Shown here piece after piece: positions 1-6,387 of a stretch of DNA of 8,592 nucleotides. Position 1 is the first letter of the stretch. Every line of letters starts with the position of its first letter. This DNA is from Planctomycetota bacterium (GTDB lineage: Bacteria; Planctomycetota; Planctomycetia; Pirellulales; Pirellulaceae). The notes beneath the pieces were generated by a model that was not told the DNA's origin, did no database searches, and saw only the letters and a list, made by a program, of their open reading frames with translations. A program made the position numbers and the translations under genes. The DNA lies in NCBI GenBank assembly GCA_026692885.1, contig JAPLNJ010001121.1, positions 1 through 8,592 of the forward strand, given 5' to 3'.

Positions 1-25
1 CTGCTGTCCGTGCTGGCCACGGTCC

Positions 26-106
26 GGGTGGCTGGCGGCTGAGCCTACGGCGAAGCCCCAGTCCACTGTTGCTGCGGCTTCGCCTAGGCTAAGCCACCAG
101 CCACCC
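26..106. repeat. Long imperfect hairpin repeat (REP/MITE-like)
   Basis: Positions 26-57 and 76-106 form an inverted repeat of about 31 bases per arm with only a few mismatches and one extra base. The loop (58-75) is about 18 bases. The inner ends of the arms read GGCGAAGCC and GGCTTCGCC, and the outer ends GGGTGGCTGG and CCAGCCACCC. The element lies downstream of the minus-strand aminotransferase gene, so the transcript of that gene could fold here, but there is no T-tract that would make it a standard intrinsic terminator. Hairpins with this core are, to my recollection, common interspersed elements in planctomycete genomes; I cannot count copies from this window. Confidence 0.7.
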
Positions 107-172
107 TGCTAGCGTTTTGCGCAACCTTATGATCAAGGCCCCGAAGACACCTACCCCCGTCCCCCTGCCCCG

Positions 173-1408
173 TCACGCGGCGGCATATTCATCCAGCAGC
201 GATTCGATCCGCGCAAACACGTCGGCCATCTGCTCCATGTCGGGCAGGAGCGTGACGCGGAAGTGGTCGCGGTACGGCACGTTGAAACTCGACCCCGGCG
301 CCACCAGCACGTGCTTGCGCTCCAGAAGATCGAGTGCGAATGCCTGGTCCTTGAAGGCATCCACACCGCCGGGTAACCGCTCGGCGTGCACGCGGATGAA
401 GGCATACATCGCCCCCTGCGGCGGCACCACCGACAGCCAGCGGCTCCGCTGCACCGCGTCGAGCATAGCAGCCCGCGTCGCATGCAGGCGGCCACTGGGC
501 CGCGTGAGGTCAAAGATCGACTGATGACCGCCGAGCGCCGTCTGCACGGCATACTGCCCCGGCACGTTCGAGCAGAGCCGGAGCGACGCGAGCAGTTCCA
601 CCGCCTGGATGTAGTCCCGTGCGTGCTCCCGCTCGCCGGAGAACACGAGCCAGCCCACGCGGAGCCCACAGGCCCGGTAGACCTTGCTCAAGCCGCCGAA
701 CGTGAGGCACAAGGCCAGCTTCGCCAGCGTGGCAGACGGCACGAACTCCGCGCCATCATAGAGCATCTCGTCGTAGATCTCGTCGGCGCAGAACACGAGG
801 TGCCGCCGCTCCGCGATGCCGGCCAACGCCGCGAGCACCGCGCGCGGATAGACGGCGCCCGTGGGATTGTTGGGGTTGATCACCACGATCGCCCGCGTGC
901 GGTCGGTGACCAGCGCCTCCACCTCCGCCGGGTCAGGCACGAATCCCCGTTCAGTCAGGCATGGATAATGCACCGCCTTTGCACCATGAATCACCACCGA
1001 TGCCGTCCAGAGCGGGTAATCGGGGCTGGGCACCAGCACCTCGTCCCCCGGGTTGAGCAGCGCCCGCGTCGCCAGCATGATCAGTTCGGAGACGCCGTTG
1101 CCGATGAACACATCGTCCGTGGTCACATCCATTAGGCCGCGGTTCTGTGCCTGCATCACCACGGCCTCGCGGGCCGGGAAGATTCCCTTCTGGTGCGAGT
1201 AGGGATCGGCCTGATGCAGGTTTTCGACGACCGCCACCCGCATGGAATCCGGCATGCGAAACCCGAACGCGCCGGGGTTGCCGATGTTGAGCTTGATGAT
1301 CTCGTGCCCCTCGCGCTCAAGTTGCTCGGCGCGACGGGCCAGCGCCCCCCGAATCTCGTACTTGACGTCGTGGAGGTGCTCGGAGGCACGAAGGGAGGGG
1401 ATGGTCAT
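173..1408 (-). CDS. alaA: Alanine/glutamate-pyruvate aminotransferase, AlaA-like
   Basis: This 411-residue class I/II PLP-dependent aminotransferase aligns from end to end with E. coli AlaA (about 405 residues), which makes alanine from pyruvate using glutamate as amino donor in the cytoplasm. Visible motifs are KLNIGNPGAFGF (39-50), the GNGVSEL cofactor-phosphate loop (103-109), VPSPDYPLWTA (126-136), NPNNPTGAVY (178-187, cofactor Asn181) and ADEIYDE (208-214, cofactor-contacting Asp209 and Tyr212). The PLP lysine is Lys242 in GGLSKVYR, followed by Arg250 for the phosphate. The likely substrate-carboxylate arginine is Arg384 in HFRVTLLP. I chose the ATG at 1408 because its N-terminus matches AlaA residue for residue (KYEIRGAL against CYDIRGPV). 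A TTG start at 1456 would add 16 residues not expected in the family. No strong Shine-Dalgarno sequence is visible. No operon partner lies in the window. Aspartate aminotransferase activity is the main alternative. Confidence 0.93.
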   Translation of the reverse strand: MTIPSLRASEHLHDVKYEIRGALARRAEQLEREGHEIIKLNIGNPGAFGFRMPDSMRVAVVENLHQADPYSHQKGIFPAREAVVMQAQNRGLMDVTTDDVFIGNGVSELIMLATRALLNPGDEVLVPSPDYPLWTASVVIHGAKAVHYPCLTERGFVPDPAEVEALVTDRTRAIVVINPNNPTGAVYPRAVLAALAGIAERRHLVFCADEIYDEMLYDGAEFVPSATLAKLALCLTFGGLSKVYRACGLRVGWLVFSGEREHARDYIQAVELLASLRLCSNVPGQYAVQTALGGHQSIFDLTRPSGRLHATRAAMLDAVQRSRWLSVVPPQGAMYAFIRVHAERLPGGVDAFKDQAFALDLLERKHVLVAPGSSFNVPYRDHFRVTLLPDMEQMADVFARIESLLDEYAAA

Positions 1409-1470
1409 GGCTGGACGACTTTGGGACAGGGACGTCTGGCAAGGGACGGGAGACAACTGATAATGCTGTA

Positions 1471-1508
1471 GGAAATTTGATTTCCACCGATAGGATTGAG
1501 CCTATCCG
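1471..1508. promoter_or_regulatory. Two small palindromes upstream of alaA
   Basis: GGAAAT-TTG-ATTTCC (1471-1485) is a perfect 6-bp inverted repeat with a three-base spacer. Immediately after it, GATAGG-ATTGAG-CCTATC (1490-1507) is another perfect 6-bp repeat that can be extended outward with one bulged base (CCG against CGG). Both lie 60-100 bases upstream of the aminotransferase start on its coding strand, where operators would be expected. Function is inference only, because arms this short are common by chance. Confidence 0.25.
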
Positions 1509-1645
1509 GGGAAAACTGGATAATCAAGGGGTCGGTAGTGAGGGCACGCCCTTTCTCCGTCCCGGCACAATCCTGCAGAAGAAGAAAGGACATCCACCAG
1601 ACGCACCTTACCTTGCCGCGAGCTCGACCCTACCGCCCACCAATC

Positions 1646-1661
1646 CCACGGACGTCCGTGG
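1646..1661. promoter_or_regulatory. Perfect 16-bp palindrome CCACGGACGTCCGTGG
   Basis: The sequence is a perfect 16-base dyad with no spacer, and it contains GGAC/GTCC, the outer part of the arms of the nearby 13-base palindromes. A half-site TTGTCC follows at 1669-1674. It may be a protein-binding site of the same array. No direct evidence of function is visible. Confidence 0.35.
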
Positions 1662-1698
1662 AATCCATTTGTCCTGGCATGGGAAAGCGAGAACGCTC

Positions 1699-2003
1699 GG
1701 ACAATTTGTCCTAACCGACAAGCAACCGCCAGCGATCGACCCATCACCGGCCAGGATCTGAGACAATTTGTCCGAGCCGGGACGAGTGACAGGCAGATTA
1801 GGCCAAAATGTCCGCGGCGGTCAGGGGATTGGGGACGACTGGGCCTGCTGGCTGTCCTAATAGCCCTACCCCCGTCCTGCTCCTACCGCTTCACGCGGAC
1901 CGAGCAGAATCGGGGTGTATCGGGCTTCATACCTACCAGGGTGACAAGCCTGGAGCGGCCGCCACTGGAGACAGGGCCGGACTGCGACCGGGACAATTTG
2001 TCC
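1699..2003. repeat. Array of 13-bp palindromes GGACAATTTGTCC
   Basis: Three copies of GGACAA-T-TTGTCC, a 6-bp inverted repeat around one central base, occur at 1699-1711 (perfect), 1761-1773 (first base A) and 1991-2003 (perfect). Half-sites containing TTGTCC or ATGTCC appear at 1669-1674 and 1808-1813. Full copies start 62 and 230 bases apart, both close to whole numbers of helical turns. The last copy ends 91 bases before the start codon of the exported-protein gene. The array could be operators for a dimeric regulator of that gene, or an interspersed palindromic repeat family. The sequence itself shows only the repetition and the symmetry. Confidence 0.6.
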
Positions 2004-2094
2004 GTGGGGTCAGGGCCTTGCGCCGACAATGATCACCTCCGCGCACCCGCGCGAATTCAACTTCCCAGCAGTACTCGCGCAAGGTCAACGTGCC

Positions 2095-4263
2095 ATGAAG
2101 GCAGATACTCCTGCGGTCGTTCTCTTTCTGTCTCTGTTTTCCGTCTTGGCGGCAATGGCCGCAGGCCAGGAGACAAGGCCCGCGACGCCGTTTCTTGCGG
2201 CCAAGACGTGGTTCCAAACGAACACGCCGTATGACCCGCGAGTCGCCGTCGCGACCGACGCCGTCGTCATCCACCGCCACGGCGAGAAAGGTGACGCTCT
2301 TCGCGCGAACATTGAAAGCTGGCAGAAACATGGTTACCTCGTCGGCCGCATGTTTTTCGCCGACTCCGACGCGAGCTGCGAATACTGGAAAGGCAAATGG
2401 GATGGCACGCCCCACGATGACGATGTCGAGGAAGACGCAGCGGGTCGTAAGATCCTCTGCGTCGGCTTCCGTCCGTATATGCTGCCCACCGAAGGCTGGA
2501 TGAAGCACCTTGAGGAGATGGCCGAGGATTCCGTCGCTGGCGGCGCCGACGCCGTCCTGCCCGAGGAGCCCCTCGCCCACCGCGACACGGGCTACGAGAA
2601 AAGCTTCCGCGCCCTCTGGCAGAAGCGGTACGGCACGCCCTGGATGGGAGCGAGCAGTTCGCCGGGGGCGATGTGGCTGACGTCGCAGCTCAAGAGCGAA
2701 CTGTACCTCGAACTCGAACAGCGGCTCGCCGACGCGACCCGCAAGCGTGCGAAGGAACTCGGCCGCGATGTCGCGTTTCTGCTGCCGATTCACAGCATCT
2801 ACAGCAACACGGTTTCGCACATTGTGGCGCCCTTGGGCACGTCGAAGTCCATTCGCGGCGCCGACGCTCTCGTTGGACAGGTTTGGACCGGGCCGGTCAA
2901 TTGGGCGCTTGCGCACTATGGCGCGCCCGACAAGACCTTCTTCGACTCGGCCTATGCGTTGTACGACTACTTCGTGCAGATTGCCGTTGTTGGCGACCGC
3001 AAGCTCTTCCTGCTTGTCGATCCCGTGGAGGACGATCCGAACCACAAATGGTCGGAGTTCGACAAGTGGTACAAGCACTGCACGGTCGCGCAGCTGCTCT
3101 TTCCGGCTGTCAGTTCCTATGAGGTGATGCCGTGGCCCGATCGAATCTTCCTGCCCGGCCACAGCACCGGCGGCGGAACGCCTGCGCCCGAGCCCTTCCG
3201 TATCCTCGTCCTTTCCATCGTCCAGGTGCAGCAGGAGATACCCGGCGGCGGAACGTGGTGCGCCTCGGCGGATGGCAAGCCTACCGAACCCACGCACGGC
3301 GTCGGCGTCGCCGTGGCGGATACTCTGATGTGGGAGGCGGAACCTGCGCCGGCGTTGGACGGCGTGTACGGCCTGCTACTGCCGCTGGTCAAGGCTGGCG
3401 TGCCGGTTTCGGCGTGCGTCGCCGAGCGGGCCGACGAGTCGGGCTACCTGTCGCAGTTTAAGACGATCGTGTTGTCGTTCGAGGCCTGGAAGCCTGCTGG
3501 GCCGGCATTCAACGAGGCCCTGGCCACCTGGGTGCAGGGTGGCGGCTCGCTGGTCGTTCTCGGCGCGGACGAGGGTATGGACGGCATCGACACATGGTGG
3601 ACGAAGGCTGGCTACTGTACGCCGCTACAGCACTTGCTAGCCGCGCTCAAACTTCTGGCTGGCGTGCCCTGCGAGCAAGCGGTCGGCAAGGGCTACGTGT
3701 GCATCCGCGCCGTGTCGCCCCGCGCCTTCGCGAACCCGGACGCCGCGCGCGAGCAGTACCTCCCGCTCGTTGATCAGTCGCTGCGCCAAGCCGGCGTCGC
3801 AGGCGGCCTGAAGACGCCGGACGTGTGGTGCCTTAGACGCGGGCCGTTCGTTGTTGCGCACGCGTCGCGCACGTCTCTGACACTGAGCGGCAAGTTCGTC
3901 GATTTGTTCCACGCCGAGTTCCCCGTGCTCGACGGCGCGACGCTGCCGGCTGGTAGCAGCGGCCTGTACCGCGATGTGACCGATGTCCTGACGAAAAACG
4001 ATCGCCCCTGCACGCTGCACACGACGCACCGGCTGATGTCCGAGCAATACGCGGATCGCGAGCTGCTTGTCACCGTTCGTGGCCCGGCGGAAACGCCCGC
4101 CGTCTTGAGGGTGTTCCGCGCCGGCCGCGACGTCCAGGGAGCCGCCGCACACGACACGACGGGCAAGACGCTGCCGGTCGATCTGCGAGAAGACGGTCCG
4201 ACGCTGCTGGCGAGGTTCCCCAACGCACCGGCCGGGGCGACGCTAAGCATTCGTTTCCAGTGA
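2095..4263 (+). CDS. Exported putative glycoside hydrolase-like protein (TIM barrel plus GATase-like domain)
   Basis: This 722-residue protein begins with a signal peptide: a lysine after Met, a hydrophobic core AVVLFLSLFSVLAAMA (7-22) and a likely cleavage near AMAAG. I chose the ATG at 2095 because it gives this clean signal and has AAGG about ten bases upstream; an ATG at 2029 would bury the signal behind 22 residues. Residues about 30-350 look like a (beta/alpha)8 barrel of the GH-A/GH42 kind. AVLPEEP (153-159) precedes a GYEKSFRALWQKRYG stretch, as around the acid/base Glu of such enzymes. SYEVMPWP (341-348, Glu343) sits where a nucleophile would. Residues about 375-500, ending in LATWVQGGGSLVVLG, resemble the GATase-like trimerisation domain of family 42 beta-galactosidases. 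The last 70 residues look like a beta-sandwich. Substrate and exact family are unknown; the catalytic assignment is inference. Confidence 0.75.
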   Translation: MKADTPAVVLFLSLFSVLAAMAAGQETRPATPFLAAKTWFQTNTPYDPRVAVATDAVVIHRHGEKGDALRANIESWQKHGYLVGRMFFADSDASCEYWKGKWDGTPHDDDVEEDAAGRKILCVGFRPYMLPTEGWMKHLEEMAEDSVAGGADAVLPEEPLAHRDTGYEKSFRALWQKRYGTPWMGASSSPGAMWLTSQLKSELYLELEQRLADATRKRAKELGRDVAFLLPIHSIYSNTVSHIVAPLGTSKSIRGADALVGQVWTGPVNWALAHYGAPDKTFFDSAYALYDYFVQIAVVGDRKLFLLVDPVEDDPNHKWSEFDKWYKHCTVAQLLFPAVSSYEVMPWPDRIFLPGHSTGGGTPAPEPFRILVLSIVQVQQEIPGGGTWCASADGKPTEPTHGVGVAVADTLMWEAEPAPALDGVYGLLLPLVKAGVPVSACVAERADESGYLSQFKTIVLSFEAWKPAGPAFNEALATWVQGGGSLVVLGADEGMDGIDTWWTKAGYCTPLQHLLAALKLLAGVPCEQAVGKGYVCIRAVSPRAFANPDAAREQYLPLVDQSLRQAGVAGGLKTPDVWCLRRGPFVVAHASRTSLTLSGKFVDLFHAEFPVLDGATLPAGSSGLYRDVTDVLTKNDRPCTLHTTHRLMSEQYADRELLVTVRGPAETPAVLRVFRAGRDVQGAAAHDTTGKTLPVDLREDGPTLLARFPNAPAGATLSIRFQ

Positions 4264-4377
4264 CGGTCGCGCGGACGCAAGGCGAGTTAGCCGTAGCGCA
4301 GTGACGAATCGCCCCATCTGCCCAAGGGCGTGAGGCCGCCGGGTAGGCGAGGCGATCATCAGAAAATCAGACGGCCA

Positions 4378-5075
4378 GAGTATTGCGGCATCTGCTCGTA
4401 CCAATTCGCTCGCGCCAGGGCGGCCGACATCACAGCCGTTCCGTGGGACTTGGTGGTCATTGATGAGGCCCACCGGCTGCGGAACGTCTACAAGAAAGAC
4501 AACAAGATTGCCTGCGATCTGCGAGACGCCGTTCGCGGCCGGCCCAAGGTGTTGCTCAGCGAGACAATCTGCATGCCCTGGCGAACAGTCAGCGCCAGCT
4601 TATCGAACTGGTCTTGCGGAAGATCCTCGCGTCTTCCTCGTTCGCCATCGGCGCCACCTTCGGCACGATGATCGATCGCCTGAAAAAACTGGAACGGACG
4701 GCCCAGGAAGAAAGCGGGGGACAGCTGGCCGACATCGTCGGCGACGATTTTGAACAGGCCGACTCCGTCGAAGACGAATGGAAGGAAGCGGCTCCGGACA
4801 ACGGTGACGCTGTGCCGGTGTCAGAACCGGCGGTCGAGGCATCTGCCCAGTTGCTGAGGAGCCTCCTGGCCGAGGCTCAGGAATTGACCAATTGCAAGAC
4901 GCTGGCCGAGTCGATCGGGCAGAACGCCAAGGGAGTCCCTCGTCAAGGCACTGCGTCTCGGCTTCGCCAAGGCAGTGGAACTCAAGGCCAAACCGAAGGC
5001 CCTGATCTTCACCGAGTCGCGTCGCACCCAGGCGTATCTGCTGCGACTACACGAAGCCCCGGCACAAAACCTTAC
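4378..5075 (+). pseudogene. Decayed SNF2/DEAH-type helicase, internally deleted and frameshifted
   Basis: Three collinear pieces of one helicase family are visible. Piece one (from about 4378) reads ICSYQFAR, then WDLVVIDEAHRLRNVY with the Walker B/DEAH box at about 4456-4467, then GRPKVLLSET, where LLSATP (motif III) would be expected. Homology stops there. Piece two resumes in another frame from about 4566 with LHALANSQRQLIELVLRKIL and continues through LASSSFAIGATFG to AESIGQNAKG. The segment that normally separates these pieces is missing. At about 4932 the frame changes again and piece three reads ESLVKALRLGFAKAVELKAK, then KALIFTESRRTQAYLLRLHE, the motif IV region. Homology ends near 5075. 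The N-terminal Walker A region and the C-terminal motifs V-VI are absent. No functional product is plausible. Intact relatives are, as I recall, often found beside DNA methyltransferases in restriction-like loci; no such partner is here. Confidence 0.85.
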
Positions 5076-5156
5076 ACTAACTCCTGCCATTCGATGTCCC
5101 CGAATGTCATCGGTTGTCATGAATTCCAGTTCCGGGGACTGTATCTGCGCAAAGCC

Positions 5157-5180
5157 AAACCCGTTGTGAGGCAACGGGTT
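5157..5180 (-). terminator. Terminator-like hairpin after the tRNA fragment
   Basis: On the minus strand a perfect 9-bp stem, AACCCGTTG with CAACGGGTT (5180-5172 and 5166-5158), encloses a five-base loop and is followed by TTGGCTTT. It starts eight bases past the 3' end of the tRNA-Ser fragment, the usual place for a tRNA terminator. The T-tract is short and interrupted, so termination may be weak. It suggests that the sequence to the left is the native downstream flank of the tRNA gene. Confidence 0.6.
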
Positions 5181-5187
5181 AAGAAGG

Positions 5188-5250
5188 CGGAGGGCACGGG
5201 AGTCGAACCCGCAACCGGTTGCCCGGCATCTGATTTCGAATCTGCGGCCG
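5188..5250 (-). tRNA. 3' fragment of tRNA-Ser(CGA); probable integration-site remnant
   Basis: Read on the minus strand, the 3' part of a serine tRNA is clear. The anticodon loop TTCGAAA (5240-5234) contains CGA. The long class II variable arm CCGG-GCAA-CCGG spans 5226-5215. The T arm GCGGG-TTCGACT-CCCGT spans 5212-5196. The acceptor 3' strand GCCCTCC (5195-5189) is followed by discriminator G (5188). CC then T follows, so CCA is not fully encoded. The anticodon stem is imperfect (GCAGA against TCAGA); removing AGA from TCAGATGC restores a perfect stem, so a three-base insertion is possible. Beyond 5250 no D arm or 5' acceptor strand (expected to begin GGAGGGC) is found, so the molecule cannot be a working tRNA. 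A 3' half followed by a native terminator is the expected distal attachment end of a tRNA-integrating element. Confidence 0.7.
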
Positions 5251-5469
5251 TGTTTTCATAACATACTGAAATCAAACAACTTACGGATTCAGGAATGGGC
5301 TGCATGTACCCAGGCTTGACCTGATTTTCGTCCGACCTCAGAAACGTCAAGACAGTCGCCGGAAACTGAAGTCCGCGAACCCACGCTCTTCATGCCCGCC
5401 AGCGAACTGCATGCATGGGGACCGAGTCCATGACTTACCGCTGTGGATGGCCGCGACATGAACGCAGGG
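5251..5469. other. Gene-free stretch between tRNA fragment and first toxin-antitoxin promoter
   Basis: I see no gene here and no 5' half of the tRNA. Together with the leader it makes about 325 gene-free bases before the antitoxin gene. If the tRNA fragment marks an attachment site, this would be the first sequence of the inserted element. No integrase gene or remnant is recognisable. Confidence 0.5.
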
Positions 5470-5526
5470 CTGACTCGTCGCAGCCAACAGCGTACAATCC
5501 TTGTCGGGTGATTGGAAAAAGACCTT
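5470..5526 (+). promoter_or_regulatory. Promoter-leader module of the first toxin-antitoxin operon
   Basis: TACAAT (5493-5498) is a good sigma-70-type -10 box. CTGACT (5470-5475), 17 bases upstream, is a fair -35 box matching TTGACA at four positions. The stretch ACAGCGTACAAT and the following GTGATTGG and AAGACC (5487-5526) recur almost identically at 6334-6369 before the HTH gene pair. The -10 box lies 78 bases upstream of the antitoxin ATG. Confidence 0.55.
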
Positions 5527-5576
5527 GGACGTTTCCAGAGGTGACGCAATCACGGGAGTAGCAAAAGGAACGGACA

Positions 5577-5810
5577 ATGCCTGAATTGAAGATAAGCCAA
5601 GGGATCTGGGACGACTTCGTGGCCATCGCGGAAAAACGGAAACGAAAGCCGGAAGCTTTGGCCCAGGATGTCTTGCGCGACTTCATCCAGCATTTCACGG
5701 ACGAAGAACTCTTGGAACGATCCTCCGCGGCGGCACGCCGCGCGCCCTTCCGCATCGAGGAAAGCGAGCACGTGGTTCGGCATCACCGACGCTCCGCGAG
5801 AAGCAAGTAG
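5577..5810 (+). CDS. Ribbon-helix-helix-like antitoxin partnered with a PIN toxin
   Basis: This 77-residue protein has the outline of a small ribbon-helix-helix antitoxin. A short beta strand ELKIS (3-7) is followed by a first helix WDDFVAIAEKRKR (11-23) and a second, KPEALAQDVLRDFIQHF (24-40). A charged tail (about 41-77) with many Arg and Glu residues would be the toxin-binding part. The ATG is preceded by AAAAGGAA about seven bases upstream, a good ribosome binding site. The stop codon is 12 bases before the PIN-domain gene, so the two are almost certainly co-transcribed. Such antitoxins normally bind their own promoter together with the toxin, which here would mean the TACAAT promoter upstream. 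The family assignment comes from size, position and predicted fold, not from a signature motif. Confidence 0.75.
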   Translation: MPELKISQGIWDDFVAIAEKRKRKPEALAQDVLRDFIQHFTDEELLERSSAAARRAPFRIEESEHVVRHHRRSARSK

Positions 5811-5822
5811 GAAGGCCGTTCC

Positions 5823-6275
5823 GTGGTGCCTCGCAAGCAGCGAACTCCGATCGTGGCTGATACCAACGTGTTCGTGCGCGCCTTCAAGGCCCGGTCACAG
5901 ACGACCGCGAACCGTCGCGTCGTGCGGCTGTGGTTGATCGAAAGAAAGCTGCAACTGGTGGTGAGTGCCGAGTTGATCGCTGAGTACTTGGAGATTTTCT
6001 CCGCGGTACTCGGTATGGACGACACAACAGTCCGTGACTGGCAATTGCGGTTCGAGACCGACCGGCGGGCCACGCTGGTCGGCTTGGGCCGACGTTACAC
6101 GGAGAGCCGGGATCCAGACGACAATCTCCTGCTGGCCACCGCAACCGCAGGACGTGCTGAGTTCCTGATCACCAACGATCTCGACCTGCTGGAATTGCCG
6201 GAGAACGTGCAGGATCGCCTCCCGTACGACATCGTGACGCCGCAAGCTTTCCTGCGTACTTGGGAACAAACCTGA
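5823..6275 (+). CDS. PIN-domain toxin (VapC-like ribonuclease, COG1569 type)
   Basis: This 150-residue protein is a single, apparently complete PIN domain. Proteins of this family are metal-dependent RNases that act as toxins in type II toxin-antitoxin systems. The acidic active-site residues are in place: Asp13 in IVADTNVFVRAF (10-21), Glu54 in SAELIAEYLE (48-57), Asp100 in SRDPDDNLLLATA (95-107) and Asp119 in EFLITNDLDLLEL (113-125). The sequence pattern matches the TIGR00305/COG1569 putative-toxin group better than classical VapC. I chose the GTG at 5823 because GGAAGG lies seven bases upstream. A second GTG directly follows and cannot be excluded. It lies 12 bases behind the antitoxin gene. 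It is the only complete PIN toxin in the window. Confidence 0.88.
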   Translation: MVPRKQRTPIVADTNVFVRAFKARSQTTANRRVVRLWLIERKLQLVVSAELIAEYLEIFSAVLGMDDTTVRDWQLRFETDRRATLVGLGRRYTESRDPDDNLLLATATAGRAEFLITNDLDLLELPENVQDRLPYDIVTPQAFLRTWEQT

Positions 6276-6306
6276 ACGGTTGATTTGCGGTCTTGTGTTC
6301 GTCCGG

Positions 6307-6369
6307 GGAAACGGGACGTTTCCACAAGGAGGCACAGCGTACAATTTTGGTGATTGGGAGAAGACCATT
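6307..6369 (+). promoter_or_regulatory. Promoter-leader module of the HTH gene pair
   Basis: ACAGCGTACAAT (6334-6345) contains a TACAAT -10 box at 6340-6345 and is followed by GTGATTGG and AAGACC, the same module found at 5487-5526. No convincing -35 box is visible. An inverted repeat GGAAAC-GGGAC-GTTTCC (6307-6323) lies just upstream, where an operator could be. The -10 box is 42 bases upstream of the ATG at 6388, so the leader is about half as long as in the first copy. Confidence 0.5.
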
Positions 6370-6387
6370 CTGGAGCGTGAGGAAGCG

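Larger units (their letters stand above)
1409..2094. other. Gene-free divergent intergenic region
   Basis: These 686 bases separate the divergently transcribed aminotransferase and exported-protein genes. Open frames here overlap one another on both strands and show no recognisable protein features, so I call none. The region holds several palindromes, listed separately. I could not find a convincing -35/-10 pair for either flanking gene by eye. Confidence 0.6.

Noticed and set aside
1409..1456. TTG start at 1456 extending the aminotransferase by 16 residues
   Set aside because: The ATG at 1408 matches the N-terminus of AlaA proteins; the extension has no counterpart in the family.
2029..2094. 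ATG at 2029 as the start of the exported protein
   Set aside because: It would place 22 residues before a good signal peptide; the ATG at 2095 gives a normal signal sequence with AAGG upstream.
1933..3297. Long minus-strand open frame opposite the exported-protein gene
   Set aside because: It is a shadow frame: Arg-rich, without domains, and antisense to a gene with a signal peptide and conserved motifs.
4330..4671. The DEAH-box open frame as a real 113-residue protein
   Set aside because: It holds only the DEAH region of a helicase and then shifts out of frame; the remaining helicase pieces follow in other frames.
5188..5250. A complete, functional tRNA gene
   Set aside because: No D arm or 5' acceptor strand is found beyond 5250, and the anticodon stem is mismatched.
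4614..5261. The 215-residue open frame as a gene
   Set aside because: Only its first part is helicase sequence; after about 4932 it leaves the homologous frame and runs into the tRNA fragment on the opposite strand.
6280..6387. Upstream start for the excisionase-like protein
   Set aside because: This part contains the promoter-like module and an inverted repeat; the ATG at 6388 has GAGGAAG in front of it.
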